In this document: one piece after another, positions 22,981 through 30,920 of the stretch | How positions within the stretch are numbered: the stretch's first letter is position 1 | Layout: each line of letters starts with the position of its first letter | Source of the DNA: Leptospira biflexa | Lineage (GTDB): Bacteria > Spirochaetota > UBA4802 > JAGODF01 | Direction of reading: 5' to 3' | Length of the DNA: 32,202 nt | Assembly (NCBI GenBank): GCA_020721925.1 | Contig: DYLV01000013.1 | Location: forward strand, 1-32,202 | The notes under the pieces: model-generated | Told to the model about the DNA's origin: nothing | The model's database searches: none | Seen by the model: only the letters and a program-made list of their open reading frames with translations | Program-made: the position numbers and the translations under genes

Positions 22981-25335
22981 ATGGAAAGTAAACTTTTTTA
23001 CATTGCACCCATCGGATCGTTGTGCGCTTTTTTGTTCGCATACATTTTTTATAAATTAATGATGAAGGCGGACGAAGGCAACGATACGATGAAGGAGATA
23101 GCGCAACACGTGAAGGAGGGTGCATACGCGTATCTCAGACAACAGTATAAAGTAGTTACGATGGTTTTTATTGTACTCGTGATCCTGCTTGCGTTTCTCG
23201 CATGGATCGGAGTTCAGAATCCTTTCGTTCCCTTTGCATTTTTAACAGGTGGTTTCTTCTCAGGCATTTGTGGATTTCTTGGTATGAAAACTGCAACCAG
23301 CGCCTCGAATAGGACCGCTGCAGGTGCGCGCAATTCGTTGAATCGTGGTCTTCAGGTTGCATTTCGTTCTGGTGCTGTTATGGGCCTTGTGGTGGTAGGC
23401 TTTGGTCTGGTGGACATTTCCATCTGGTATATGGTTCTTAACTGGCTCTACGATACCAACGTGTGGGATCTGAGTCATGTCCTTGCCGTGAAGATTGGGC
23501 TTCTTGCGGAAGGTGCTGCATTTGATCCAAATATCATAAATGGGGAAGCTTTCAAGCATGCGAAACTTGTTGAAGTTACTACCACGATGATTACCTTCGG
23601 TATGGGTGCTTCAACTCAGGCGCTCTTTGCCAGGGTAGGCGGCGGTATTTATACGAAAGCAGCCGACGTGGGAGCAGATTTGGTCGGTAAAGTTGAAGCG
23701 GGAATTCCGGAAGACGACCCGAGAAATCCAGCGACAATCGCGGATAACGTAGGGGACAACGTGGGTGATGTTGCCGGAATGGGCGCTGATCTCTATGAAT
23801 CCTATTGTGGATCAATACTTTCAACTGCAGCGCTTGGTGCGGCGCTTCCTCTCACCGGGATAGCGAACATTAACGCGGTTATCGCACCTATGATCGTTGC
23901 CGGTCTTGGTATTATTTTCTCAATTATTGGTATTTTCTTTGTTCGCACGAAAGAAGATGCGAACATGAAAACACTTCTTATCGCCCTCAATAAGGGAATT
24001 TGGGGAAGTTCCATTCTTCTCATTATCGCTCTTGCGCTTATGGCATATTTTGAGCTGATTACATGGGGGGTTTTTGGTGCGACGATTGCCGGCCTCATTT
24101 CGGGCATTATCATTGGTCAGTCAACTGAATACTTCACAGCAGATGAATATTCCCCAACCCAGGGAATTGCAAAGCAGCACACCATGGGGCCTGCAACCGG
24201 TATTCTTGACGGTATTGCGGTTGGGATGCTTTCAGCGGCAATTCCGGTGGTTACCATTGTAATTGGTATTATGGTTGCCTTTGGCGTTGCCGGCGGTTTC
24301 GGTAGTGATGCTGATGCGGTATCGAATGGACTGTATGGCATTGGCTTTGCGGCGGTTGGAATGCTCGCCACTCTCGGTATTACGCTTGCTACAGATGCAT
24401 ACGGCCCGATTGCAGATAATGCTGGTGGAAATGCGGAGATGAGTCATCTTGGGAAAGAAGTTCGCACACGAACGGATGCGCTCGATATGCTTGGAAACAC
24501 GACTGCAGCAACGGGAAAAGGATTTGCAATTGGTTCTGCTGCACTTACTGCTATGGCGCTCCTTTCCGCATACATCGAAGAAGTGAAATTGTGGATCGGA
24601 AAATATGCAATGAAAGCCGGCGGTATCTTCCAGGTTGGTTCAACCGCGTTTGTTTCGAGCGATCAGGTGAATGTACCAGCGAATATGACTAAGGTGCTTA
24701 TTTCTCAAGCACGTCTTGCAGATTTTGTTCGCGCGTACGACATCAGCATTATGAATCCGAAAGTACTCTGTGGTCTTTTTTTGGGTGCGATGATGGCATT
24801 TCTTATCAGTGCACTTACAATTAAAGCAGTCGGAAAAGCTGCGGGTGCGATGGTTGAAGAAGTACGTCGTCAGTTTAAGGAATTTCCTGGAATTCTTAAA
24901 GGTGAACAGAAACCCGATTATGCGCGTTGCGTTTCGATTTCAACCGAAGGTGCACAGAAAAAAATGATTCTTCCTGCTTTATTGGCATTAATTGTTCCAT
25001 TAGTGACAGGGCTCATCATAGGCGTAGAAGGAACAATGGGCCTTTTGGCTGGTGCGCTTACCGCCGGTTTCTCGGTGGCATGCTTCCTGAATAACGCCGG
25101 TGGCGCATGGGATAACGCGAAGAAATTTATCGAAAAAGGAAACTATGGCGGAAAAGGATCAGATGCGCATAAAGCAGGTGTTATTGGTGACACGGTCGGA
25201 GATCCTTTCAAGGATACATCCGGACCTTCGCTCAACATCCTCATCAAACTTATGTCGATGGTAGCAGTGGTGTTCTCGGGAATGGTTGTCAAATTTTCGC
25301 CGGTTATTGCGAAACTCATCGGTTTCGGAAACTAA
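22981..25335 (+). CDS. hppA: Membrane-bound ion-pumping pyrophosphatase, K+-dependent type
   Basis: 784 residues from the ATG at 22981, 8 bases after GAGGAG; a GTG three codons earlier is possible. It hydrolyses PPi and pumps H+ or Na+ through about 16 membrane helices. The substrate-site motif DVGADLVGKVEAGIPEDDPRN begins at D229 and continues into IADNVGDNVGDVAGM. A second acidic cluster near the C terminus reads GDTVGDPFKDTSGP. At the known K+/no-K+ switch the sequence is GNTTAATGKG with A509 and G512, the K+-dependent form. H+ versus Na+ cannot be decided by eye. It would recover energy from PPi made by MetRS and the acyl-CoA ligase. Confidence 0.96.
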   Translation: MESKLFYIAPIGSLCAFLFAYIFYKLMMKADEGNDTMKEIAQHVKEGAYAYLRQQYKVVTMVFIVLVILLAFLAWIGVQNPFVPFAFLTGGFFSGICGFLGMKTATSASNRTAAGARNSLNRGLQVAFRSGAVMGLVVVGFGLVDISIWYMVLNWLYDTNVWDLSHVLAVKIGLLAEGAAFDPNIINGEAFKHAKLVEVTTTMITFGMGASTQALFARVGGGIYTKAADVGADLVGKVEAGIPEDDPRNPATIADNVGDNVGDVAGMGADLYESYCGSILSTAALGAALPLTGIANINAVIAPMIVAGLGIIFSIIGIFFVRTKEDANMKTLLIALNKGIWGSSILLIIALALMAYFELITWGVFGATIAGLISGIIIGQSTEYFTADEYSPTQGIAKQHTMGPATGILDGIAVGMLSAAIPVVTIVIGIMVAFGVAGGFGSDADAVSNGLYGIGFAAVGMLATLGITLATDAYGPIADNAGGNAEMSHLGKEVRTRTDALDMLGNTTAATGKGFAIGSAALTAMALLSAYIEEVKLWIGKYAMKAGGIFQVGSTAFVSSDQVNVPANMTKVLISQARLADFVRAYDISIMNPKVLCGLFLGAMMAFLISALTIKAVGKAAGAMVEEVRRQFKEFPGILKGEQKPDYARCVSISTEGAQKKMILPALLALIVPLVTGLIIGVEGTMGLLAGALTAGFSVACFLNNAGGAWDNAKKFIEKGNYGGKGSDAHKAGVIGDTVGDPFKDTSGPSLNILIKLMSMVAVVFSGMVVKFSPVIAKLIGFGN

Positions 25336-25367
25336 TGAAATTTAAGCAGCAATTAGCAATTGAGGTA

Positions 25368-25397
25368 AAAAACGGGGGGATGCATCCCCCCGTTTTT
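25368..25397 (+). terminator. Strong Rho-independent terminator of hppA
   Basis: AAAAACGGGGGGA pairs with TCCCCCCGTTTTT (13 bp, loop TGCA). The Ts in the 3' arm form the T-run. The near-perfect symmetry makes it potentially active in both directions. Confidence 0.92.
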
Positions 25398-25426
25398 ATT
25401 GATTTTAAAGGTTGCAGGAATTTATT

Positions 25427-25675
25427 ATGCTGGAAGCAATTATGATTATTTGCTTTGGTCTTTCCTGGCCAATGTCAATCTACCGTACATTGAAGGTGAA
25501 GCAGGTTACAGGCAAGTCTGTGATTTTTTTATGGTTTGTTTTTGTCGGATACATTGCCGGAATTTTTCACAAGATTGTGAATTCCTTTGATTGGGTGATA
25601 GTGATATACAGCATGAACGCATGTATGGTGTTTATTGACATTTTTCTATATTATGTATATAGTAAACAAAAATAA
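25427..25675 (+). CDS. Small PQ-loop/SemiSWEET-like membrane protein
   Basis: 82 residues from the ATG at 25427, preceded by AGGA at 7 bases; a TTG five codons earlier is less likely. Three hydrophobic segments: IMIICFGLSWPMSIY, VIFLWFVFVGYIAGIFH, VIVIYSMNACMVFIDIFLYYV. After the first helix, a polar TLKVKQVTGKSV loop with Trp-Pro nearby matches the half-transporter layout of PQ-loop proteins. Similar short proteins are common in Firmicutes without known substrate. It directly follows the hppA terminator and has a -35/-10 pair for the next gene inside its 3' end. Confidence 0.7.
   Translation: MLEAIMIICFGLSWPMSIYRTLKVKQVTGKSVIFLWFVFVGYIAGIFHKIVNSFDWVIVIYSMNACMVFIDIFLYYVYSKQK
25635..25663 (+). 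promoter_or_regulatory. Sigma-70-type promoter of the FecR lipoprotein gene
   Basis: TTGACA (25635-25640), exactly 17 bases, TATAGT (25658-25663, 5 of 6). It lies inside the end of the PQ-loop gene. The predicted leader of about 143 bases includes a second TATAAT (25691-25696) framed by ATTAC and GTAAT arms. Confidence 0.6.
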
Positions 25676-25812
25676 GAAAATGATATTACGTATAATGTAA
25701 TTATTAAAACGATGCATAAAATTAAAAGTTAAAAAAATATTTTTCCCTTTTTTGCGTAATACTGTGTATTTTAAAGAAATACATTGATGTTTTAACTAAA
25801 AAGGAGGAGTAT

Positions 25813-26685
25813 ATGAAAAGGATTGTGGGTCCACTTTTTGTTGTTTCCTTTTTGCTTGCGTACGGATGTGTGAAAAAACAAGAAGAAATGCGTATAATAT
25901 CGGTTGTTACATCTGTTGGTAACGTGAAAATCGTTACACAAGGAAAAGAAGTTTTTTCAAATCCGGGAATGATATTGCAGCAGAGCGATACAATCATTAC
26001 TGGAAAGTCTTCTTTTATTGATTTGAGTTTTCTTGATAAAGGAATAATCAGGATAGGAGAAGATTCAAATGTAAATCTCGAAAAGCTTTTTTCCAATGAT
26101 ACGCATGAAAATGCTGCTTTGAACATGCAAAAAGGGAAGCTCGTTGTAACGATATCGCGATTGCGGAAAAATTCAAGCTTTGAGATAAAAACCTCCACAT
26201 CAGTTGCTGCGGTGAGAGGAACTACCTTAAAAGTGGTTTCTGATGAATTGGGTTCGAAAGTTTTAGTCGTAAAGGGCAAAGTTAGTGTCAGCCCTGTCAG
26301 TGAAGGAAGTGTTGTTGATGTGGCGGAGAAAGTGGTGGAAGAAAATTACGCAGTAGTGCTCGAAAAAAAGGCTATGAAGGAAATCGTTGAAAGGAAAAAA
26401 GAGATTCAGCCCGTTGCAATAGAAAAAAGTGAGATCGCTGAAATAAAAGATGTTTTGAAAGATGTGGTGAAAACAAGCTCAGCAAATGTTGAAATCATCA
26501 GGGAAGCAAATGAAATTGTTGCAGAAGAAAAATCTGATGCGAATAATGAAGACGAAAAAAAGGCGGTGCCACGAGCACAAAAAAACCATAAAGAAATACC
26601 CACACCCGCAGTAAAGCAGGAACAAACAGTAAGTCAGCCGCAGAAGAAAACAACAAGCAATATTCCTATTGCGCCGAATCTGTAA
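25813..26685 (+). CDS. FecR-domain lipoprotein
   Basis: 290 residues. Signal peptide with lipobox-like LLAYGC (Cys19) predicts a lipoprotein. Residues about 28-165 form a FecR-type beta domain: ISVVTSVGNVKIVTQGKEVF, LQQSDTIITGKSSFIDLSF, SSFEIKTSTSVAAVRGTTLKVV, VVKGKVSVSPV. From about 175 on, the chain is a charged Lys/Glu coiled or disordered tail ending in a Pro/Gln/Lys-rich stretch. No sigma factor or TonB receptor lies nearby, so it is not a classical FecR signal transducer; in spirochaetes such lipoproteins are common and mostly uncharacterised. AGGAGG precedes the ATG by 7 bases. Confidence 0.85.
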   Translation: MKRIVGPLFVVSFLLAYGCVKKQEEMRIISVVTSVGNVKIVTQGKEVFSNPGMILQQSDTIITGKSSFIDLSFLDKGIIRIGEDSNVNLEKLFSNDTHENAALNMQKGKLVVTISRLRKNSSFEIKTSTSVAAVRGTTLKVVSDELGSKVLVVKGKVSVSPVSEGSVVDVAEKVVEENYAVVLEKKAMKEIVERKKEIQPVAIEKSEIAEIKDVLKDVVKTSSANVEIIREANEIVAEEKSDANNEDEKKAVPRAQKNHKEIPTPAVKQEQTVSQPQKKTTSNIPIAPNL

Positions 26686-26691
26686 AAGAAA

Positions 26692-26720
26692 AAATCCGGA
26701 GGGGCAAGTCCCTTCCGGAT
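26692..26720 (-). terminator. Bidirectional terminator between the FecR gene and holA
   Basis: AATCCGGAGGGG, loop CAAGT, CCCTTCCGGATT: 12 pairs with one G-U. The T-run (TTTTTTCTTTT) is on the minus strand, so it mainly ends the lptE-holA transcript; it can also mark the end of the FecR mRNA. Confidence 0.85.
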
Positions 26721-26724
26721 TATA

Positions 26725-27753
26725 TTATGCTGAAAATAGTATTTTTTCTGTAAGCACTACCAGAGGGTTTGATAAGAAAGATTTATACTGGCCACCTCCC
26801 TTTATGCTGGCTTCTGTTTCATGGATGAATGAAAATATTTTTTCGATCATTACGATCGAAAATTTTCCTGCACTGTCAATAAATTTTGAATGTTGTTTTT
26901 CTTTTATTCCCAGGTTATTTAACATTTCTGCGGGTGCTTTCCCTGCGTCAATGCCTTTATGATAAAGCATAAGATTCTCAAATTGTCGTGTCAGTAATGC
27001 AAGAATTGAAAGTTCATATACGCCATCAAGGAGAAGTGAATGAAGAAGAGGAAAAGAGCGATCGGATTTTTGCAACACACTATCAATGAATTCGAATACA
27101 TTAGATTCTCTTTCGCTGGCAATAAAATCAGTTAAAAACTCCTTGGTAATTTTATCCACTCCTGAAAAAGATATTTTTTCAACAGCATCATCAATCTTTT
27201 TTACGTCGTTGCCCAGAAGAGCGATGAGAAATCGCAGCGCATCATGATCGTATTGAATCTTCGCTTTGTTCAATGACTGTATGAGATATTTCTCAGTTTC
27301 ATTTTGAAACAATCTCCAAAATTTGACGGTTATGATGTTGTTGTGATGTTCTTTCGGTATGATTTTGGGAACAGTATAGCCGTTGGCAAGGATGAGGATG
27401 AATGAAGAGGATGGTATATTTGAAAGGATATCTGAAAATATTTTTTTATGCTCATTTGTTGATTGGATGGAATCTGCACCGCTTAGAATTGCTAATTTTG
27501 CAGGAGTGAACATTGAGGGCGAAAGAGTAAATTCATTAAATTTATCCAAATCTCCCGATTCTGCATGAAAGCGGGAAAAGGCAACATTGTCCTTCCCGTG
27601 TTGCTTCTCGAGGAGTTCATATATCTTTGTAATGCATTTTTCCTTTAGGCCTTCTTCATCGCCCAAAAAAAGAAAAAGATTAGAAAAAAGTCCTTTTTCC
27701 AGCGTTTGGATAAAATCTCGAGCCGTATATTGTTTTTGAGTAGACATTATCAT
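26725..27753 (-). CDS. holA: DNA polymerase III delta subunit
   Basis: 342 residues; clamp-loader wrench that opens the beta clamp. N-terminal NLFLFLGDEEGLKEKCI is the usual delta opening, with ILSGAD and a FILILANG strand following. The helical middle (LRFLIALLGNDVKKIDDAVEKIS) and C-terminal collar (SILALLTRQFENLMLY, NNLGIKEKQHSKFID) match the family. ATG 27753 overlaps the lptE stop as ATGA; ATG 27747 is an alternative with a better-spaced GGGGA site. The pairing lptE-holA is common in diderm bacteria. holB sits 17 kb away. Confidence 0.93.
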   Translation of the reverse strand: MIMSTQKQYTARDFIQTLEKGLFSNLFLFLGDEEGLKEKCITKIYELLEKQHGKDNVAFSRFHAESGDLDKFNEFTLSPSMFTPAKLAILSGADSIQSTNEHKKIFSDILSNIPSSSFILILANGYTVPKIIPKEHHNNIITVKFWRLFQNETEKYLIQSLNKAKIQYDHDALRFLIALLGNDVKKIDDAVEKISFSGVDKITKEFLTDFIASERESNVFEFIDSVLQKSDRSFPLLHSLLLDGVYELSILALLTRQFENLMLYHKGIDAGKAPAEMLNNLGIKEKQHSKFIDSAGKFSIVMIEKIFSFIHETEASIKGGGQYKSFLSNPLVVLTEKILFSA

Positions 27754-28334
27754 TTCCCCTTTTCAACGGGAGTCATGAGGTTTGTATGCCAGCCGTGAAT
27801 TGTCTGAGCTTGAATTCTTTCTGCTAGTTTAACTATGGTATGGTCAACAGCCTCTATTTCGGACATAATTGGAGAAATTTGTTCTGAATATTCAATAAAA
27901 GATTGAATCGGTTGGTTTTGAAAAATTATTTTCTTATTTTTTTCATCGATAAGAGTTGCTTCGGTGATAATAAGGATTCGTTTTTTGAGTGGAATTCCCT
28001 GGGTTGTGAAAGAAAGCGGTTGAATTTGAAAATTGATAACACTGCCGCTGAGAGTTAAGTCGCTGTTTTCTTCAACGATTGACAAACGCCCATCAAGAGT
28101 GATGTACTCGCGGACTTTCAGCGCTAATTTGTTTGTATAATGAAATTTTGCAGTGAGATCGTCGAATTCTTTTACGTTGATTGTGACGGCATTACGGGGG
28201 ACGATAGGCTCTCCGTTAATTTGCTGAAGAATTTCTTTTGCAGAAGAGTTACGTGGAGATTGATGGAATGAACATGCACACAAAACAATTAAATATGAAA
28301 CAAAAAGCACGTGAATGTAATGTCTGGTTGCCAT
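27750..28334 (-). CDS. lptE: LptE-like LPS-assembly lipoprotein
   Basis: 194 residues. Signal peptide with lipobox VLCAC (Cys21). The body has LptE features: NAVTINVKEFDD near the start, LSIVEENSDLTLSGSVINFQIQPLSF, then a strand pair and a C-terminal helix (VDHTIVKLAERIQAQTIHGW). LptE is the plug of the LptD translocon that places LPS in the outer membrane, so the organism probably makes LPS. Identity rests on size, lipobox and the neighbour holA as much as on sequence, because this family diverges fast. The ribosome site is weak. Confidence 0.78.
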   Translation of the reverse strand: MATRHYIHVLFVSYLIVLCACSFHQSPRNSSAKEILQQINGEPIVPRNAVTINVKEFDDLTAKFHYTNKLALKVREYITLDGRLSIVEENSDLTLSGSVINFQIQPLSFTTQGIPLKKRILIITEATLIDEKNKKIIFQNQPIQSFIEYSEQISPIMSEIEAVDHTIVKLAERIQAQTIHGWHTNLMTPVEKGK

Positions 28335-28390
28335 AGGTCAGAAAACAAATTAATGAATTTTGTAAAGATTTTTCCCAAAATGCCGATATT

Positions 28391-28396
28391 TATAAT
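28391..28396 (+). promoter_or_regulatory. -10 element of the candidate three-hairpin RNA
   Basis: A perfect TATAAT lies about 7 bases before the predicted start of the structured RNA. The matching -35 is poor, so the promoter is provisional. Confidence 0.35.
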
Positions 28397-28402
28397 GATC
28401 AT

Positions 28403-28490
28403 GTACACTCACTGGTCTTCCTTGGATACCCATAGGGCATCAAAGCGAAGACGCTTGTGCGGGCGGGATTGGTATCAATCCCGCTTTTTT
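28403..28490 (+). ncRNA. Candidate three-hairpin small RNA
   Basis: About 88 bases on the plus strand, divergent from lptE. Hairpin 1 (28425-28441): GAT-A-CCC, loop ATA, GGG-C-ATC. Hairpin 2 (28443-28456): AAGCG, loop AAGA, CGCTT. Hairpin 3 is the terminator (28463-28484) with six Ts. No frame inside has coding character. I do not recognise it as 6S, SRP, tmRNA or a common riboswitch. Confidence 0.5.
28463..28490 (+). terminator. Rho-independent terminator, plus strand
   Basis: GCGGGATTG (28463-28471), loop GTAT, CAATCCCGC (28476-28484), TTTTTT (28485-28490). The stem is perfect at 9 bp. All annotated neighbours are on the minus strand, so it must end a separate plus-strand transcript. Confidence 0.88.
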
Positions 28491-28589
28491 ATTGTTTGGC
28501 GATAAGAGTAAATTGTCAAGGAAGAATTATTCGAGATGTTATATCAACGGATGCAATTGCATACGTGCGTAATGATCGTTTTATGCTTT

Positions 28590-29033
28590 TTATGATTCCT
28601 TCCCAACTTTATACCTTTCAAAAAAGTAGAATCTGAAACCAAGAAGTGTAAGCAGAAGGAAAAATATTGCGGTATTTCTTCCAAGTTCTGAACCCTGCTG
28701 ACGGCGAGCTAAAAGGGTTAGAAGGTAATCTTTTTCATCGGGGGTGAAATCTCGTGAATAATAAATTTTATTGTCCATGTAGGGGATAATCGTCGTTCTG
28801 ATCCAGCGAGATTCTCTGTCGAAATGTTCATAGCGGGCAAAAATCTGGGGCTTTCTCAATATCGCATAGGCTTTTCTGTAATTTTCATTAATGTTATCCT
28901 GAGCATTAATTAGGCGCTGAACCTCAGGTTCGACAATGAGAATTGAATAATACGATATGGACGCAAGAGTTATCGTAATTGCAAGAGTGATTATTGAAAA
29001 AAAGAGATAAAGTTTGGTATCGTTCACTTTCAT
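28590..29033 (-). CDS. Two-helix membrane protein of unknown function
   Basis: 147 residues. Membrane helix 1 at about 9-32 (LFFSIITLAITITLASISYYSILI) and helix 2 at about 119-136 (AIFFLLLTLLGFRFYFF) enclose a mainly helical, basic extracytoplasmic loop of about 85 residues (IFARYEHFDRESRWIRTTI, TPDEKDYLLTLLARRQQG). No family recognised. GAGGAAAA lies 8 bases before the ATG, and the gap to the upstream lipoprotein gene is 2 bases, so the two are one operon. Confidence 0.7.
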   Translation of the reverse strand: MKVNDTKLYLFFSIITLAITITLASISYYSILIVEPEVQRLINAQDNINENYRKAYAILRKPQIFARYEHFDRESRWIRTTIIPYMDNKIYYSRDFTPDEKDYLLTLLARRQQGSELGRNTAIFFLLLTLLGFRFYFFERYKVGKES

Positions 29034-29035
29034 AA

Positions 29036-29503
29036 TTATTTTCCTCGAATCACATCGAATATGCTGGTAATTTCATAACTGGAAATGGTAAATTCAACAA
29101 GTTTGGGGTTTACAGGAATTTCTTCAGTATAGACGGGTTCTGCAATAACTCTAAGTTGTTCAGGACTGACACGCAGAAGGGAAAGAATAGGCGATATTTC
29201 ATATTCGCTTGTTTTTTTCTCGGCAGTAATTTCAATTTTCTGAAAGGGTAATAACTGTTCCGTTTCAAAGGGTATTGTGAGCAGAGTTCGTTCGCCACTT
29301 CGGATGGTTATTGAGCCTTTAATGTTTTTATAGATGCGCTCATCGCTGTCGTTAAGCACAATGCCTTTTAAATATACAGTGTACACTGTTTGGTTTTCCA
29401 TCATTTCAGCGCGGATGACAGCAGTAGGGTTATAAAGCCTTTCGGGAACCCTTGCGCAACCGATAAGGGAAATTATAAGAGAGAAAACAACAATCTTTTT
29501 CAT
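29036..29503 (-). CDS. Lipoprotein of unknown function
   Basis: 155 residues. Short signal peptide with canonical lipobox LIGC (Cys16). The mature part is beta-rich (TVYTVYLKGIVLNDSDERIYKNI, SITIRSGERTLLTIPFE, QKIEITAEKKTS) and may form a single immunoglobulin- or LEA-like sandwich; this is only a fold guess. GAGGAAA precedes the ATG by 8 bases. It is co-transcribed with the two-helix membrane protein gene. Confidence 0.72.
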   Translation of the reverse strand: MKKIVVFSLIISLIGCARVPERLYNPTAVIRAEMMENQTVYTVYLKGIVLNDSDERIYKNIKGSITIRSGERTLLTIPFETEQLLPFQKIEITAEKKTSEYEISPILSLLRVSPEQLRVIAEPVYTEEIPVNPKLVEFTISSYEITSIFDVIRGK

Positions 29504-29609
29504 TCAGAATTTCCTCACAGGGATATTAAAATGAGTATGTCAGCTGAGTATGATATTCTGGCTTTTTCCGGATATAAAAAGCGTTTATGGTTTTTCGTCA
29601 AGAAAAATA

Positions 29610-30794
29610 TCATTGCGCAGAGGTGAGCGATGCTTCAAATAGGCTGAGATATTGATTCGCGATTGCAGGTGAATAGTACTTTTGTATCATTTCAAGGTTT
29701 TTTTCGCCGTATGCGCGCGCAAGCGACCTGGAGCGATAAATAGTAAGAATTGCTTCTGATAGCGCATGTGGGTTTTGGGGAGGAACTAAAATTCCATTAA
29801 TATTATGAGCGATGAGATCAATCTGGCCGCCGTGATTTGTTGCGACAACAGGGAGACCGAATTCCATCGCTTCCTGGACCACAATGCCCATGCCTTCATG
29901 AAGCGATGAGAGGACATATAAATCCGCCGCGGCGTAATATCGATACTTATCTTCATCGCGCTGAACAAAACCGAGAAAATGCACGCGCGTATTGATGCCT
30001 AAATCGGAAGCAAGATTTTTTAGATTAGTAAGTTCTGGTCCATCTCCCATTATGAGTGCATGGATACGATCAGGGAGTTCGGTCATTGCCCGAAGAAGAT
30101 AATCATATCCCTTTCGTTTGACCACGCGACCGGCAGAAAGCAGGTAATATTTGCGGGGATCAAGCCCGAGGGATTTTTTTGATGATTCTGGATGTGACGG
30201 TTTGGCAAAAGGAAGAGGGATTATAGTAATGTCTTTCTTCGGTTTGATATAGATTTCAATATTTTTCTTTGTATCGGAAGATTGGCATGCTATTTTTTTT
30301 GCAAGTTTGCTCTGTAATTTTGCACTGAGTCGGAGAAGTGCGCTTAATAAACCTCTTCCGGCAGGCGTTTTATTGAGCCTGGTGGGATCGTATACATCGG
30401 CACCGTGAATGTATAGCACGTTTGGTATTCGAAACATGAGAGAAAGTACCATTCCGGTGGGTCCCGATGGTGCATAGAAATGCGTGTTGATGATATCATA
30501 CTTATACTTCCAGCAGAGCAATATGCCTTTAGGGATGCTGGAGAGAGGAAAGGTGAACATGGAAAGATTGCTTGCGGTTGAGAGATCTTTCCTTCCTAAC
30601 ACCGGCACACGAAATACCATAACGCCGTTCTCAATGCTCTTTTTTGGAAGACCTTTCATACCAGATGTGAGAATATGAACCGTATGCCCTTTTGCTACAA
30701 GTGCGTTGCCCACGGTTTGTGTACAGACGCCGCCACCTCCGCCTAATGGCGGGTGTTCATAGTTGATGATGAGTATTTTGAGCGATTTTTTCAT
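29610..30794 (-). CDS. Family-4 glycosyltransferase
   Basis: 394 residues, GT-B fold. N-terminal acceptor domain: ILIINYEHPPLGGGGGV, HTVHILTSG, YIHGADVY. C-terminal nucleotide-sugar domain: LLSAGRVVKRKGYDYLL (R223, K228), HALIMGDGPE, VHFLGFV, and the E-x7-E pair at E300 and E308 in HEGMGIVVQEAMEFGLPVVAT. It is a retaining enzyme, likely for LPS, exopolysaccharide or glycolipid; the acceptor is unknown. No signal peptide. It stands alone on the minus strand, 126 bases after the gene at the right edge. Confidence 0.93.
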   Translation of the reverse strand: MKKSLKILIINYEHPPLGGGGGVCTQTVGNALVAKGHTVHILTSGMKGLPKKSIENGVMVFRVPVLGRKDLSTASNLSMFTFPLSSIPKGILLCWKYKYDIINTHFYAPSGPTGMVLSLMFRIPNVLYIHGADVYDPTRLNKTPAGRGLLSALLRLSAKLQSKLAKKIACQSSDTKKNIEIYIKPKKDITIIPLPFAKPSHPESSKKSLGLDPRKYYLLSAGRVVKRKGYDYLLRAMTELPDRIHALIMGDGPELTNLKNLASDLGINTRVHFLGFVQRDEDKYRYYAAADLYVLSSLHEGMGIVVQEAMEFGLPVVATNHGGQIDLIAHNINGILVPPQNPHALSEAILTIYRSRSLARAYGEKNLEMIQKYYSPAIANQYLSLFEASLTSAQ

Positions 30795-30847
30795 CGAGTA
30801 TAATTGATATTAATAATTTTGATACGTACTGGTTTATAAGTGATCTG

Positions 30848-30872
30848 TTATCGTATGATAGCATACTGATAA
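30848..30872 (-). repeat. Hairpin between the right-edge gene and the glycosyltransferase gene
   Basis: TTATC-GTATG, loop ATAG, CATAC-(T)-GATAA: 10 pairs with one bulged T. There is no T-run on either side, so it may be an operator or an mRNA-stabilising structure rather than a terminator. Confidence 0.4.
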
Positions 30873-30920
30873 TCCATTATGTATTTCGTGAAGGAAGTTG
30901 TAAATAATTATTTAAACACT

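Noticed and set aside
23591..24447. Several minus-strand frames inside hppA
   Set aside because: Antisense shadows of a strongly conserved membrane protein; no ribosome sites or motifs.
28311..28505. 64-codon plus-strand frame over the second RNA candidate
   Set aside because: Runs through three hairpins and the terminator and has no coding character.
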